Positions 15,517-22,809 of a stretch of DNA of 37,419 nt are shown here, piece by piece. The notes under the pieces are model-generated. The model was not told the DNA's origin, did not search any database, and saw only the letters and a program-made list of their open reading frames with translations. The stretch's first letter is position 1. Each line of letters starts with the position of its first letter. The stretch is from Spirochaetota bacterium (lineage in GTDB: Bacteria; Spirochaetota; Brachyspiria; Brachyspirales; JACRPF01): assembly GCA_038043445.1 (NCBI GenBank), contig JBBTBY010000152.1, positions 1 to 37,419 of the forward strand, written 5' to 3'. Made by a program: the position numbers and the translations under genes.

Positions 15517-16383
15517 CTATGCCGTTTTCATTTTCAGTATCGCATCCGCTACCGCGAGCGCTTCACGCGTTTCAGCAACATCATGCGTACGTACGATGTC
15601 CGCACCGAGCGCGGCCGCTGCCACCGCGGCGCCGAGCGAGCCCGCGAGACGTTCGCCTGTCGCGCGTCCGGTGATATCCCCGATGAAACGCTTTCGCGAG
15701 AGCCCCACAAGCACCGGCCGATCGGGCGCTTCTTTCAGCTGCGGCAGCGACTTGAGGAGCGCGAGATTATGCGTAAGCGTTTTCCCGAAACCGATGCCCG
15801 GGTCGACGACGATGCGCTCACGTTCCACGCCGCGGGCGCAGGCATGGGCGATGCGTTCGTTCAGATACGTGCTTACCTCACCGACAACATCGGCGTACGC
15901 CGGATCGTCCTGCATGGTCTGAGGACTGCCTTTCATGTGCATGAGTATTACCGGCGCCTTACTGTGAGAAACCACATCCGCCATGGATTTGTCAAATGTG
16001 AGCGAACTCACGTCATTGATGATGTCCGCCCCGGCGGCAAGCGATTCTTCCGCGACGGCTGCTTTGTACGTATCTATCGATATCAGTATGCTCGGAAAAC
16101 GCGAGCGTATCTCCCGCACGAGCGGTATGACACGCGACAATTCGGTCGCGGCATCGACCGGTTCTGCGCCGGGGCGTGTCGATTCCGCTCCGATATCGAT
16201 CATCCGTGCACCGGCATCGATAATGGCTGCCGCTCTCGCGATCGCCTCTCCCGATGACGGCGTCCGGCTCCCGTCAAAAAAAGAATCCGTAGTTACATTG
16301 ATTATCCCCATCACGATGCGGCCGTTCAGTATATTCCTGCCATGACGGTCAAGCCACACGCGCGTTCTCATCTGGTGGTCCAC
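15517..16383 (-). CDS. folP: Dihydropteroate synthase
   Basis: Condenses p-aminobenzoate with 6-hydroxymethyl-dihydropterin pyrophosphate in folate synthesis; target of sulfonamides. 288 residues from the GTG at 16383. The two family signatures are present: MGIINVTTDSFFDG, and IDIGAESTRPGAEPV. ILISIDTYKAAVAEESLAAGADIINDVSS, VLMHMKGSPQTMQ, DPGIGFGKT and LVGLSRKRFIGDITG also match. I chose GTG because GGAG lies 8 nt upstream; an ATG further upstream (16422) lies before the -10 region. First gene of the folP-cdaA-ybbR operon. Confidence 0.93.
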   Translation of the reverse strand: MDHQMRTRVWLDRHGRNILNGRIVMGIINVTTDSFFDGSRTPSSGEAIARAAAIIDAGARMIDIGAESTRPGAEPVDAATELSRVIPLVREIRSRFPSILISIDTYKAAVAEESLAAGADIINDVSSLTFDKSMADVVSHSKAPVILMHMKGSPQTMQDDPAYADVVGEVSTYLNERIAHACARGVERERIVVDPGIGFGKTLTHNLALLKSLPQLKEAPDRPVLVGLSRKRFIGDITGRATGERLAGSLGAAVAAAALGADIVRTHDVAETREALAVADAILKMKTA

Positions 16384-16410
16384 ATCGCGTTCTCCGACGG
16401 TGATGCATGC

Positions 16411-16439
16411 AGTATAACACAATTATATGACAAGGTAAA
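16411..16439 (-). promoter_or_regulatory. Promoter of folP-cdaA-ybbR
   Basis: Minus strand: -35 TTTACC (16439-16434), a 17-nt spacer, -10 TATACT (16416-16411), about 27 nt before the GTG start. Confidence 0.5.
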
Positions 16440-16450
16440 GGGCAGACAGC

Positions 16451-16480
16451 GCTTGCGCATGCTTGTGCATGCTTGTGCAT
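16451..16480. repeat. Three tandem 10-bp repeats
   Basis: GCTTGCGCAT, GCTTGTGCAT, GCTTGTGCAT in direct tandem, followed by a degenerate fourth (ACCTGCACAC). One unit per helical turn, between the divergent promoters of folP and the next gene. Possibly a multimeric binding site or a variable tandem repeat. Confidence 0.6.
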
Positions 16481-16490
16481 ACCTGCACAC

Positions 16491-16518
16491 TTGCGCTTCG
16501 ATGGAAACGATGTAATAT
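16491..16518 (+). promoter_or_regulatory. Possible promoter of the 16548 operon
   Basis: -35 TTGCGC (16491-16496), a 16-nt spacer, -10 TAATAT (16513-16518), then about 15 nt to a strong GGAGGAGA ribosome binding site. Both boxes are imperfect. Confidence 0.4.
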
Positions 16519-16547
16519 ACCGGTATCAGACCTACGGAGGAGATACC

Positions 16548-17039
16548 ATGGCATTGATACCGTTGGAGTTCGTAACCTTAAAGACAAAGCTTTCACCACC
16601 GGATGTTGAGAAGCGTCTCAACGAATATACTGAGCCTAGGAAATGGCATTCCGGTTTCCTCACCGCCATCGGCATGCATAAGCCCATTAAGCCGCTCATC
16701 GGGAAGATAAAAGGGACAAAATTCACTGTGCTTCCGAACACACGCGACCGAAGCTTTCTGTTCCCTGTTGTAACCGGGGCGGTACACCCGGACGGGCAGG
16801 GGAGCGAGGTTCGCATCTTCTCCCGCGTGAACATTTTCGCCTTCATCATCCCCGCGATCATACTATCGCTCGTGTTCCTTACGCCCGCATGGATATGGGT
16901 CAAGATAGGCGTGTGTGTGCTCCTGTATCTGCTCATCATCGCCGGGTATAATTCCGAATTCGCCCATGTGCGTGAAACGATGGAGCGGCTGCTTACTGCC
17001 GGGACGCGCAACGATGAAGATGAGCGGCCGGGAAAATAG
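16548..17039 (+). CDS. Small two-span membrane protein of unknown function
   Basis: 163 residues, not recognised. A soluble N-terminal region of about 95 residues, in which strands LKTKLSPPDVEKRLNEYTEP and KFTVLPNTRDRSFLFPVVTG suggest a small beta-rich fold, is followed by two adjacent membrane segments (about 97-116 and 118-136) and a charged tail. This shape resembles small membrane proteins with a PH-like or uncharacterised soluble part, but I make no call. The ATG at 16548 is chosen because GGAGGAGA lies 5-6 nt upstream. The TPR gene begins one base after its stop. Confidence 0.7.
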   Translation: MALIPLEFVTLKTKLSPPDVEKRLNEYTEPRKWHSGFLTAIGMHKPIKPLIGKIKGTKFTVLPNTRDRSFLFPVVTGAVHPDGQGSEVRIFSRVNIFAFIIPAIILSLVFLTPAWIWVKIGVCVLLYLLIIAGYNSEFAHVRETMERLLTAGTRNDEDERPGK

Positions 17040-17040
17040 C

Positions 17041-17958
17041 ATGCTGCGTTCGGTCATAACGATATGTACGGCCGCGCTCTTCCTGTCCGCGGTGCTCTTT
17101 TCCGAGCAGGATGCGCTTGAGCTCGCGCAGTCCCTTGCCAAAGCCGGAAAATATTTCGAGGCTGCAGCGCTGTTTGAGAAGGCGGCGAAGGAAGAGCCTG
17201 ACAACGAAGAGATATGGCGAGAGGTCGGGCGGTGTTATCGCCTGTCGGGTGACAACAAGCGAGCGGCTGAGGCGTACGGCAAAGCAGCCCTCATCATCCC
17301 CGATGATCCGTACGTGCATATCGATCACGCGCGCTCACTCGATGCTGTGAGCGACAGGATATCCGCGCTTGACGCGTACGGACGCGCGGTGACGGCGTTC
17401 ACGAAGCTCATCGCGACGGAAACGAATGCTGCGAAAAAGAAAGTGCAGTATAAGGACCTCGGTAACGTCTATTTCGATATGGAGCAGTTCCCAAAAGCGG
17501 AAGAGGCGTTCAAAGAGGCGATAAAGGTCGACCCTTCCTATGCGCTCGGGTACAACAATCTCTCAGCGGTATATATGAAGTATAAGAAATATGCCGATGC
17601 TATCAGCGCGCTGTCCACGGCGTATGATCTTGACCCGGCCAACACAAAGCCGCTCCTTAATCTCATCCTGGTGTACGCCTATCTCAAGGATGCCGCGAAG
17701 AGCGAAGCGTATGCGGCGAAAGCGCTCGCGGCGAAGACGCCGTACCCTCATTTCGTCCATCTCTACCGTGCGATACTCTATGCGAATACCGGCGACAAGG
17801 CAGCGTGGATGATGCATCTTGCGGAAGCGTTCAAGGTCGATACGGCGAAACCCCTTCTCGACTATCGCGACGATATCGCGACCGAGCATGGTTTTGATGT
17901 GATACGCGCCGACGCCGATTTTGTGAAAATGGTGAAAGGGCGATTCGGCCAGCAGTGA
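17041..17958 (+). CDS. Secreted tetratricopeptide-repeat protein
   Basis: 305 residues. Residues 1-20 look like a signal peptide (MLRSVITICTAALFLSAVLF). The rest is TPR solenoid: AKAGKYFEAAALFEKAAKEEPDN, GDNKRAAEAYGKAALIIPDD, then YKDLGNVYFDMEQFPKAEEAFKEAIKVDPSYA and NNLSAVYMKYKKYADAISALSTAYDLDPAN, about six units in all. Probably a periplasmic protein-protein scaffold. It begins one base after the previous stop and its own stop overlaps the next start (GTGA), so the three genes are coupled. Confidence 0.8.
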   Translation: MLRSVITICTAALFLSAVLFSEQDALELAQSLAKAGKYFEAAALFEKAAKEEPDNEEIWREVGRCYRLSGDNKRAAEAYGKAALIIPDDPYVHIDHARSLDAVSDRISALDAYGRAVTAFTKLIATETNAAKKKVQYKDLGNVYFDMEQFPKAEEAFKEAIKVDPSYALGYNNLSAVYMKYKKYADAISALSTAYDLDPANTKPLLNLILVYAYLKDAAKSEAYAAKALAAKTPYPHFVHLYRAILYANTGDKAAWMMHLAEAFKVDTAKPLLDYRDDIATEHGFDVIRADADFVKMVKGRFGQQ

Positions 17959-19055
17959 ACAGTATTCCCTTCGGACATACAGGCATTTCGGTGACCGCGC
18001 TCGGCATGGGCGGCATGCGCTTCGGCAAAGAGATGAGCGAGAAGGACGCCGTCGGTGTCGTTCGCTATGCATGCGACCGCGGGGTTACGTATTTCGACAC
18101 GGCGCCCGGCTACTGCGACGACAGGAGCGAATCGATATACGGCAAGGCGCTTGAACGGGCGCCATACCGTTCGGCGGTACTTGCGACGAAAGGGTTCAAT
18201 ACGAAATCAGGCGATGAGATAAACGCCGCCATAGAGAATTCGCTGCGGAAGCTCAAACGGGACCATATCGATCTCTACTTTCTTTGGTGCGTCATGAACC
18301 CGGAGCAGTATGCGGCGGCAAAAGCCCCCTCTCGTTCGCTCGAGGCGATACTGAAGGCGAAGGAGCGCGGGCTCATCGGGCATATCGGCGTATCAACGCA
18401 TATGGATTCCGACGGTATTCGGTCCATCGTGGATGACGGCATATTCGAATTCATCATGGGGCCGTACAATGCGATAAATCACCGCCAGCGCGATGACGGC
18501 CTTCGCTACGCGCGTGAGCGGGGGATGGCAACGGTGGCGATGAACCCGCTCCACGGCGGCGTCATTGCGCAGTATAAGGACGCGCCCCTTTTCGGCTCAT
18601 CGGATACGATAGCATCATCGATGCGGTTCTGCCTTTCTTCACCGGCAATAACGGTGACGCTGTCGGGTATGAATTCAAAAGCACAGGTCGATGAGAACAT
18701 ATCATATACGGAGCGGCAGGATGCGGTCCGGGCTTATCTGCGCGAGGACCTTGCGCGCGAATTGTGCACCGCATGCGGATACTGTCTGGAAGAATGCCCG
18801 GCGGCGATCAACATCCCGGCATTCATGGATGCGTATAATATATTCCGCATTACCGGTGCGAAGGCTGCGGGTAAGGATAAGCTTGCCTGGCAGAAAAAAT
18901 TCGGTCTGCTCAGCAACGATGCCAAAGCGGCCGCGGATTGTACCGCCTGCGGCGCTTGCGAACGGAAATGCACGCAGTTCCTGAACATCATCGAGAGAAT
19001 GAAATGGCTTTCCGGCATGGAGAAGGAGATACTCTCGGAGCAGAAAAAATCGTAG
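17955..19055 (+). CDS. Aldo/keto reductase with C-terminal two-cluster ferredoxin domain
   Basis: 366 residues, GTG start overlapping the TPR stop. Residues 1-260 form an AKR barrel: TGISVTALGMGGM, FDTAPGYCDDRSE with Asp48 and Tyr53, and ATKGF with Lys79. The catalytic His normally found at the end of strand 4 (DLY.LH) is replaced: DLYFLWCVMN has Trp111. The C-terminus has two 4Fe-4S motifs: C271, C274, C277, C281 and C329, C332, C335, C339. The family (COG1453-like) is common in anaerobes; substrates are mostly unknown. The clusters imply electron transfer to or from ferredoxin-like partners rather than a simple NADPH reductase. Confidence 0.85.
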   Translation: MNSIPFGHTGISVTALGMGGMRFGKEMSEKDAVGVVRYACDRGVTYFDTAPGYCDDRSESIYGKALERAPYRSAVLATKGFNTKSGDEINAAIENSLRKLKRDHIDLYFLWCVMNPEQYAAAKAPSRSLEAILKAKERGLIGHIGVSTHMDSDGIRSIVDDGIFEFIMGPYNAINHRQRDDGLRYARERGMATVAMNPLHGGVIAQYKDAPLFGSSDTIASSMRFCLSSPAITVTLSGMNSKAQVDENISYTERQDAVRAYLREDLARELCTACGYCLEECPAAINIPAFMDAYNIFRITGAKAAGKDKLAWQKKFGLLSNDAKAAADCTACGACERKCTQFLNIIERMKWLSGMEKEILSEQKKS

Positions 19056-19121
19056 TATTACAGGATACTACAATGTTTTCGCAGGATAGTACTATGTGCG
19101 TATGCGGATACTGGCTATACT
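19052..19121. promoter_or_regulatory. Dyad-rich control region of the corrinoid-protein gene
   Basis: Within 70 bp there are a perfect 7-bp inverted repeat GTAGTAT-N6-ATACTAC (19052-19071), a perfect 10-bp palindrome ATAGTACTAT (19086-19095), and a further TATACTATG (19116-19124) that doubles as a -10-like TATACT. The recurring GGATA(C/G)TA motif suggests a repeated operator. I see no good -35 box, which fits an activated promoter. Confidence 0.5.
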
Positions 19122-19155
19122 ATGTGGCAACGTCCAAGTTTGTTCAGGAGTAATT

Positions 19156-19782
19156 ATGGTCGATCTAAAACAGATCAATGAGCTTCTGCAGAAGGGGAAG
19201 GCTGACGATGTCAAGCGCCTCGTGCAGGAAGCGGTGAACGAGAAGATACCCGCGGAGAAAATTCTCCAGGAAGGGCTCATCTCGGCGATGAAAGCGGTCG
19301 GTGAGCGCATGCAGCGCGGAGAGGCGTATGTGCCGGAAGTGCTCATCGCCGCACGCGCAATGAACGCCGGGCTTACCATTCTTGAGCCCGTCCTTGTCGC
19401 GCAGGGCATCAAGCCGCGTGGATCGATAGCCATCGGTACGGTCAAGGGCGACCTGCATGATATCGGCAAGAATCTTGTCGCTATGATGTTCAAGGGTGCC
19501 GGCTTCAAGGTGATAGACCTTGGCGTCGATGTGTCGGCCGAGAAATATGTTGCGGCGGTCAAGGAACATAACCCCGATGTTGTCGGGCTGTCAGCCCTTC
19601 TGACCACCACCATGGTCAATATGGGCCCGATAATAAAGGCGCTTCGCGATGCCGGCTACAAGGGCATTGTCGAGGTCGGCGGCGCCCCGGTCACCGAATC
19701 GTTCGCGAAAGAGATAGGCGCGGATGCCTACGGCGACGATGCTGCATCGGCAGTGGACAAAGCGCTTGCAGTGATGAAATAA
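19156..19782 (+). CDS. Corrinoid (vitamin B12)-binding methyl-carrier protein
   Basis: 208 residues, the usual length of MtbC/MtmC/MttC-type corrinoid proteins. Residues 1-85 are the helical B12-cap domain (IPAEKILQEGLISAMKAVGERM...EVLIAARAMNAGL). The rest is the Rossmann-like B12 domain with the base-off histidine motif Asp99-x-His101-x-x-Gly104 in TVKGDLHDIGKN, then SALLTTTM and GGAPVT. Such proteins carry a methyl group between a substrate-specific methyltransferase and a second methyltransferase. Neither partner is in the window, so the substrate is unknown. AGGAG precedes the ATG at 19156. The gene has its own control region and terminator. Confidence 0.9.
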   Translation: MVDLKQINELLQKGKADDVKRLVQEAVNEKIPAEKILQEGLISAMKAVGERMQRGEAYVPEVLIAARAMNAGLTILEPVLVAQGIKPRGSIAIGTVKGDLHDIGKNLVAMMFKGAGFKVIDLGVDVSAEKYVAAVKEHNPDVVGLSALLTTTMVNMGPIIKALRDAGYKGIVEVGGAPVTESFAKEIGADAYGDDAASAVDKALAVMK

Positions 19783-19805
19783 CGACAGCACAATAGCACA
19801 AAGGA

Positions 19806-19843
19806 ACGACGGCGTGTCCTCACAGGATGCGCCGTCGTTTTTT
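19806..19843 (+). terminator. Terminator of the corrinoid-protein gene
   Basis: A perfect 9-bp stem ACGACGGCG (19806-19814) with CGCCGTCGT (19830-19838), a 15-nt loop, and six T residues. Confidence 0.88.
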
Positions 19844-19878
19844 ATTGCTGCAACACGAGTATTTCTATCGCACGAGTA

Positions 19879-21096
19879 TCATCGGAACAGCTGCTCAAGG
19901 TCGCGGAACGATACTGTTTCATTGCTCCGGAGGAATATCCTGCCGTTGTACGGAACGTTCTCAAGCGCGGTGATATTCCACACTACTGAGGGGTCATTGA
20001 CCGGTACCACTATGCATGCGCGGGGCAGGATGATCTCTTTGCCGTACGCGGTGAACGGGAGATTCTCCTTGAGCATGCCGAGGGGGGATGCGCCATAGAA
20101 CCGTATTATCGCCCCTGAGGGGTGATAGACGTGGAGCATATCCTTCGGTTCAAGTATCATGGTGATGCGTGTCTTGTCATTGAGTATCTTCTCATACACG
20201 AAGCGTTTCGCGATGATCCCCGACAGCGGCGTACCGTCGCGATGGTACGTGACGCGGTTCTTCGCCGCGAGCGTGAACGTGCTCCCTGCGAGCGTGAACG
20301 TCGTGTCCTGCGCGGGGAAGCCGCTTTCGATAGCGCCGTTCTCGTAGAATGATACGGAGAAATTCGTCTTCGCGTCGTTGCGAATGAAGGTCGTTCTTTT
20401 TCCGCCGGTACCGAGGGTGGTATCCTTCGCGAGGAAGCCGTATCGCACGCCGCCGTTCGTATAGAACCCTATCTCGGTGTTTGCGCTGAACGCTACGGCA
20501 GCCCCTGCTATCGTTACGGTGAAATCCTTTGCGCAATACCCCGCTTTCAGCGTTCCGCTCTCATAGAACGTTACCGGTGTATCCGCTTTCAGCACGAAAG
20601 CGTTCTTCCCGACCGTCACCGTCGTGTCGCGCTCAAGGTAGCCACGTTCGAAGCGCGCGTTCGGATAGAACGACAGCGTGTAATGCTTTTTATCATCCGC
20701 CGGTTTGAACTGCATGCGCAACGCGCCGACAGCGAGAGCGACATCGTTCATGCCTGAGGGATGCCCCTCACGCACCATGCCGTTCTCATGGAATGATAAT
20801 CGCGATCCCGCGCGGAATGTCACATCATAGGCTCCGATGCTGAGCGTCGTGTCACGGAGAAGCACGCCGCTTGCCGCCCGCTGTGTCGCGTACAGGGATA
20901 ATGTGCTTCCGCCGGTGAACGGGATGCTGTAGGCTCCCACCGGGATGACGCAGTCGGACGAAAGTGTCCCATCGAAGCCGCTGTTCGTATTCCGTTCGAA
21001 TTTAGTGCAGCTCACGGACTTGCCGCCGACAAGGATATTCGTCGTCTGGGCGATGGCCAGGGATGTTGCTGCAAGGGCGATGAATAATGCTCGCAT
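19879..21096 (-). CDS. Secreted protein with about seven MORN-like beta repeats
   Basis: 405 residues, starting at MRALFIALAATSLAIAQ, a signal peptide cleaved near residue 17 (GAGGT is 5 nt upstream of the ATG). Residues 33-300 are degenerate repeats of about 34-41 residues. Each has a strand pair ending in the type F(Y)xxNGxxxxG, followed by xxxxDTTxTxG: examples are SFHENGMVREG, TFYESGTLKAG, GFYTNGGVRYG and SFYENGAIESG. The pattern resembles MORN or toxin-like beta-solenoid repeats but with an extra DTT strand. The last 100 residues differ. It probably lies in the periplasm or at the cell surface. I know no function. Confidence 0.75.
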   Translation of the reverse strand: MRALFIALAATSLAIAQTTNILVGGKSVSCTKFERNTNSGFDGTLSSDCVIPVGAYSIPFTGGSTLSLYATQRAASGVLLRDTTLSIGAYDVTFRAGSRLSFHENGMVREGHPSGMNDVALAVGALRMQFKPADDKKHYTLSFYPNARFERGYLERDTTVTVGKNAFVLKADTPVTFYESGTLKAGYCAKDFTVTIAGAAVAFSANTEIGFYTNGGVRYGFLAKDTTLGTGGKRTTFIRNDAKTNFSVSFYENGAIESGFPAQDTTFTLAGSTFTLAAKNRVTYHRDGTPLSGIIAKRFVYEKILNDKTRITMILEPKDMLHVYHPSGAIIRFYGASPLGMLKENLPFTAYGKEIILPRACIVVPVNDPSVVWNITALENVPYNGRIFLRSNETVSFRDLEQLFR

Positions 21097-21195
21097 AGCG
21101 ACCTCGTTCCAAGTATTGCAGGGATTGTACCGCATTTCGGGGCTTTCGCAATATGCCATGGCGCACCTATCGATTTGATTTTTTGCCGGTGAAGG

Positions 21196-21201
21196 TATAG
21201 T
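21196..21201 (+). promoter_or_regulatory. Possible -10 box of nuoK
   Basis: TATAGT at 21196-21201, with a poor -35 (TTTGAT, 21174-21179, 16-nt spacer), 25 nt before the ATG. GGAG (21217-21220) serves as ribosome binding site. Confidence 0.4.
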
Positions 21202-21226
21202 ATCTCAGCCTGACACGGAGTATCGA

Positions 21227-21538
21227 ATGGAAGCACTTCCCAAAGACGTTGTCATGTTCGCGTTAAGCGGCATACTCTTCGCGACCGGGCTTACCGGCGT
21301 CATCATACGCAGGAACATCATCCTGGTGTTCATCTCCGTTGAGATAATGCTCAATGCAGCGAACCTTTCATTCCTCGGGTTCGCCTATCGCTACGGCGAC
21401 ATCGTCCCTGCGGGTGCCGCGCTTTTCGTCATCGCGCTCGCCGTTGTCGAGGCGGCGGTGGGGCTTGCGCTCCTCGTGTCGCTCTATCGAGTCCGGGGTA
21501 CGCTCGCCGTTGACGAGATAAATCTTCTTAAGCGCTGA
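21227..21538 (+). CDS. nuoK: NADH-quinone oxidoreductase subunit K
   Basis: A membrane subunit of complex I, 103 residues with three transmembrane helices, the standard size. It retains the conserved helix-2 glutamate in VFISVEIMLNAANLSFLGF and the helix-3 glutamate in VIALAVVEAAVGLALLV, both used in proton translocation. Some homologues are MnhC/MrpC antiporter subunits, but the length and motif favour NuoK. It stands without any other nuo membrane gene; the next gene downstream is a TPR protein whose start shares a base with its stop. Confidence 0.88.
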   Translation: MEALPKDVVMFALSGILFATGLTGVIIRRNIILVFISVEIMLNAANLSFLGFAYRYGDIVPAGAALFVIALAVVEAAVGLALLVSLYRVRGTLAVDEINLLKR

Positions 21539-22806
21539 TGCTCCGCCCCATCGTCATCATACTTCTCATTGCGCCGCTCTGTGCGCGGAATATCGTCGTT
21601 TTCCAGGCCCAGTCGTACGGGCTGAAACCCGATCAGCGATATATCACCTATGCGTTCAGCGATATCGTGCGCAAGGACCTCATGCTGTTCTCCACGCTCA
21701 ATGAGAACCCCGACCACGAGACGAATCGGTCCTTCGATGCGGTCAAACGCAATGTCCAGCACCTTGCAGCGAAGTACAATGCCGATGTGCTCGTCAATAC
21801 GAGCATAAGCCCGTTCCGTGAGGACTTCGTCCTGCGCTATTTCATCTACGACAGGAAGAACCCGTATCAATGGAAGGAAAAGACCCGTTCGTCACGGCAG
21901 GAAAAGTTCAATAAGGTGATAACCGGGTTCCTCGAGGAGCTCTACAGCACGGCGCATGCCTCGCGGGAAAACACGATACCGCTCGATCGATTCCTGCCGG
22001 AAGAGGCGTATACACCGCACATCGGCTACTACCAGGATATGCCGGTCGTCGCCGAGCGCGATCGGCTGTCATCGCGGTACTATGCGAACATCTCGTTCAG
22101 CACGTACAGGAAATTCTATGAATTCTATCAGGAGAATTTCCTGTTCAATCTGGACTACTGTCTCGCGCTCCTTGAGAACGGGGAGCAGAAGACAGCGGAG
22201 ACGCTCATCGCTTCGATAGCGCGTCCGCTCGGCGAGAAGCATCACTACGTCAAGTGCCTTGAGGCGATACATCACTACTACCGTTATCGCGAGCGGGTAA
22301 GCCAGGACGATCTTACCGCAAGCATCGCGAGCATAGCGCAGGCGATACGCGTGCGCAATAATTTCTATACCTATCATTTCTGGCTGTCGAAACTCTATTT
22401 TCTTCAGGAAGACTTTCAGAACGCGGAGCTTACGCTCGAAAAAGTGGTCGAGCTCAACCCCTACCACGTCCCGAGCTATCGCGGGCTTATCGCCATTCTC
22501 AAGGACAGGGGTGCCACGAACGATAACGATCTTCTCATACGCTACGGCAGCCGCGTCATCGAGGTGGAGCCCGATAATAATGAGATGCATGACCTCGTCA
22601 CCGGCACCTATGAGCTCATGTCGTCATGGAGCAATGCGTACATCAGTTATGCCCGCTACAATGAATCGATCGCACGCCAGTTGAGGCGGGTGACCTCGGG
22701 CGGATTCACCAATGCACGGGCATACAATAATCTATCCATACGAAGCAAGGCCGTGTCGAAAAAAACGGCATATGCGCGGGCGATGTTCCTTCAGACGAAG
22801 CGCTGA
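21538..22806 (+). CDS. Exported TPR-containing protein of unknown function
   Basis: 422 residues. Residues 1-16 look like a short signal peptide (MLRPIVIILLIAPLCA). Residues 17-130 resemble a CsgG/TolB-like alpha-beta domain: RNIVVFQAQSYGLKPDQRYITYAFSDIVRKDLMLFS, then AKYNADVLVNTSISPFREDFVLRYFIYD. This is followed by helical TPR-like units (about 190-370), for example AELTLEKVVELNPYHVPSYRGLIAIL. Not a family I can name. It is coupled to nuoK (TGATG) but lacks any visible link to respiration. It converges with nuoG with only 3 bp between the stops. Confidence 0.7.
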   Translation: MLRPIVIILLIAPLCARNIVVFQAQSYGLKPDQRYITYAFSDIVRKDLMLFSTLNENPDHETNRSFDAVKRNVQHLAAKYNADVLVNTSISPFREDFVLRYFIYDRKNPYQWKEKTRSSRQEKFNKVITGFLEELYSTAHASRENTIPLDRFLPEEAYTPHIGYYQDMPVVAERDRLSSRYYANISFSTYRKFYEFYQENFLFNLDYCLALLENGEQKTAETLIASIARPLGEKHHYVKCLEAIHHYYRYRERVSQDDLTASIASIAQAIRVRNNFYTYHFWLSKLYFLQEDFQNAELTLEKVVELNPYHVPSYRGLIAILKDRGATNDNDLLIRYGSRVIEVEPDNNEMHDLVTGTYELMSSWSNAYISYARYNESIARQLRRVTSGGFTNARAYNNLSIRSKAVSKKTAYARAMFLQTKR

Positions 22807-22809
22807 ACA

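Noticed and set aside
19096-19155. An in-frame upstream start that would extend the corrinoid protein by 20 residues
   Set aside because: The added residues are not part of the corrinoid fold and cover the -10-like and dyad region; AGGAG directly precedes the ATG at 19156.
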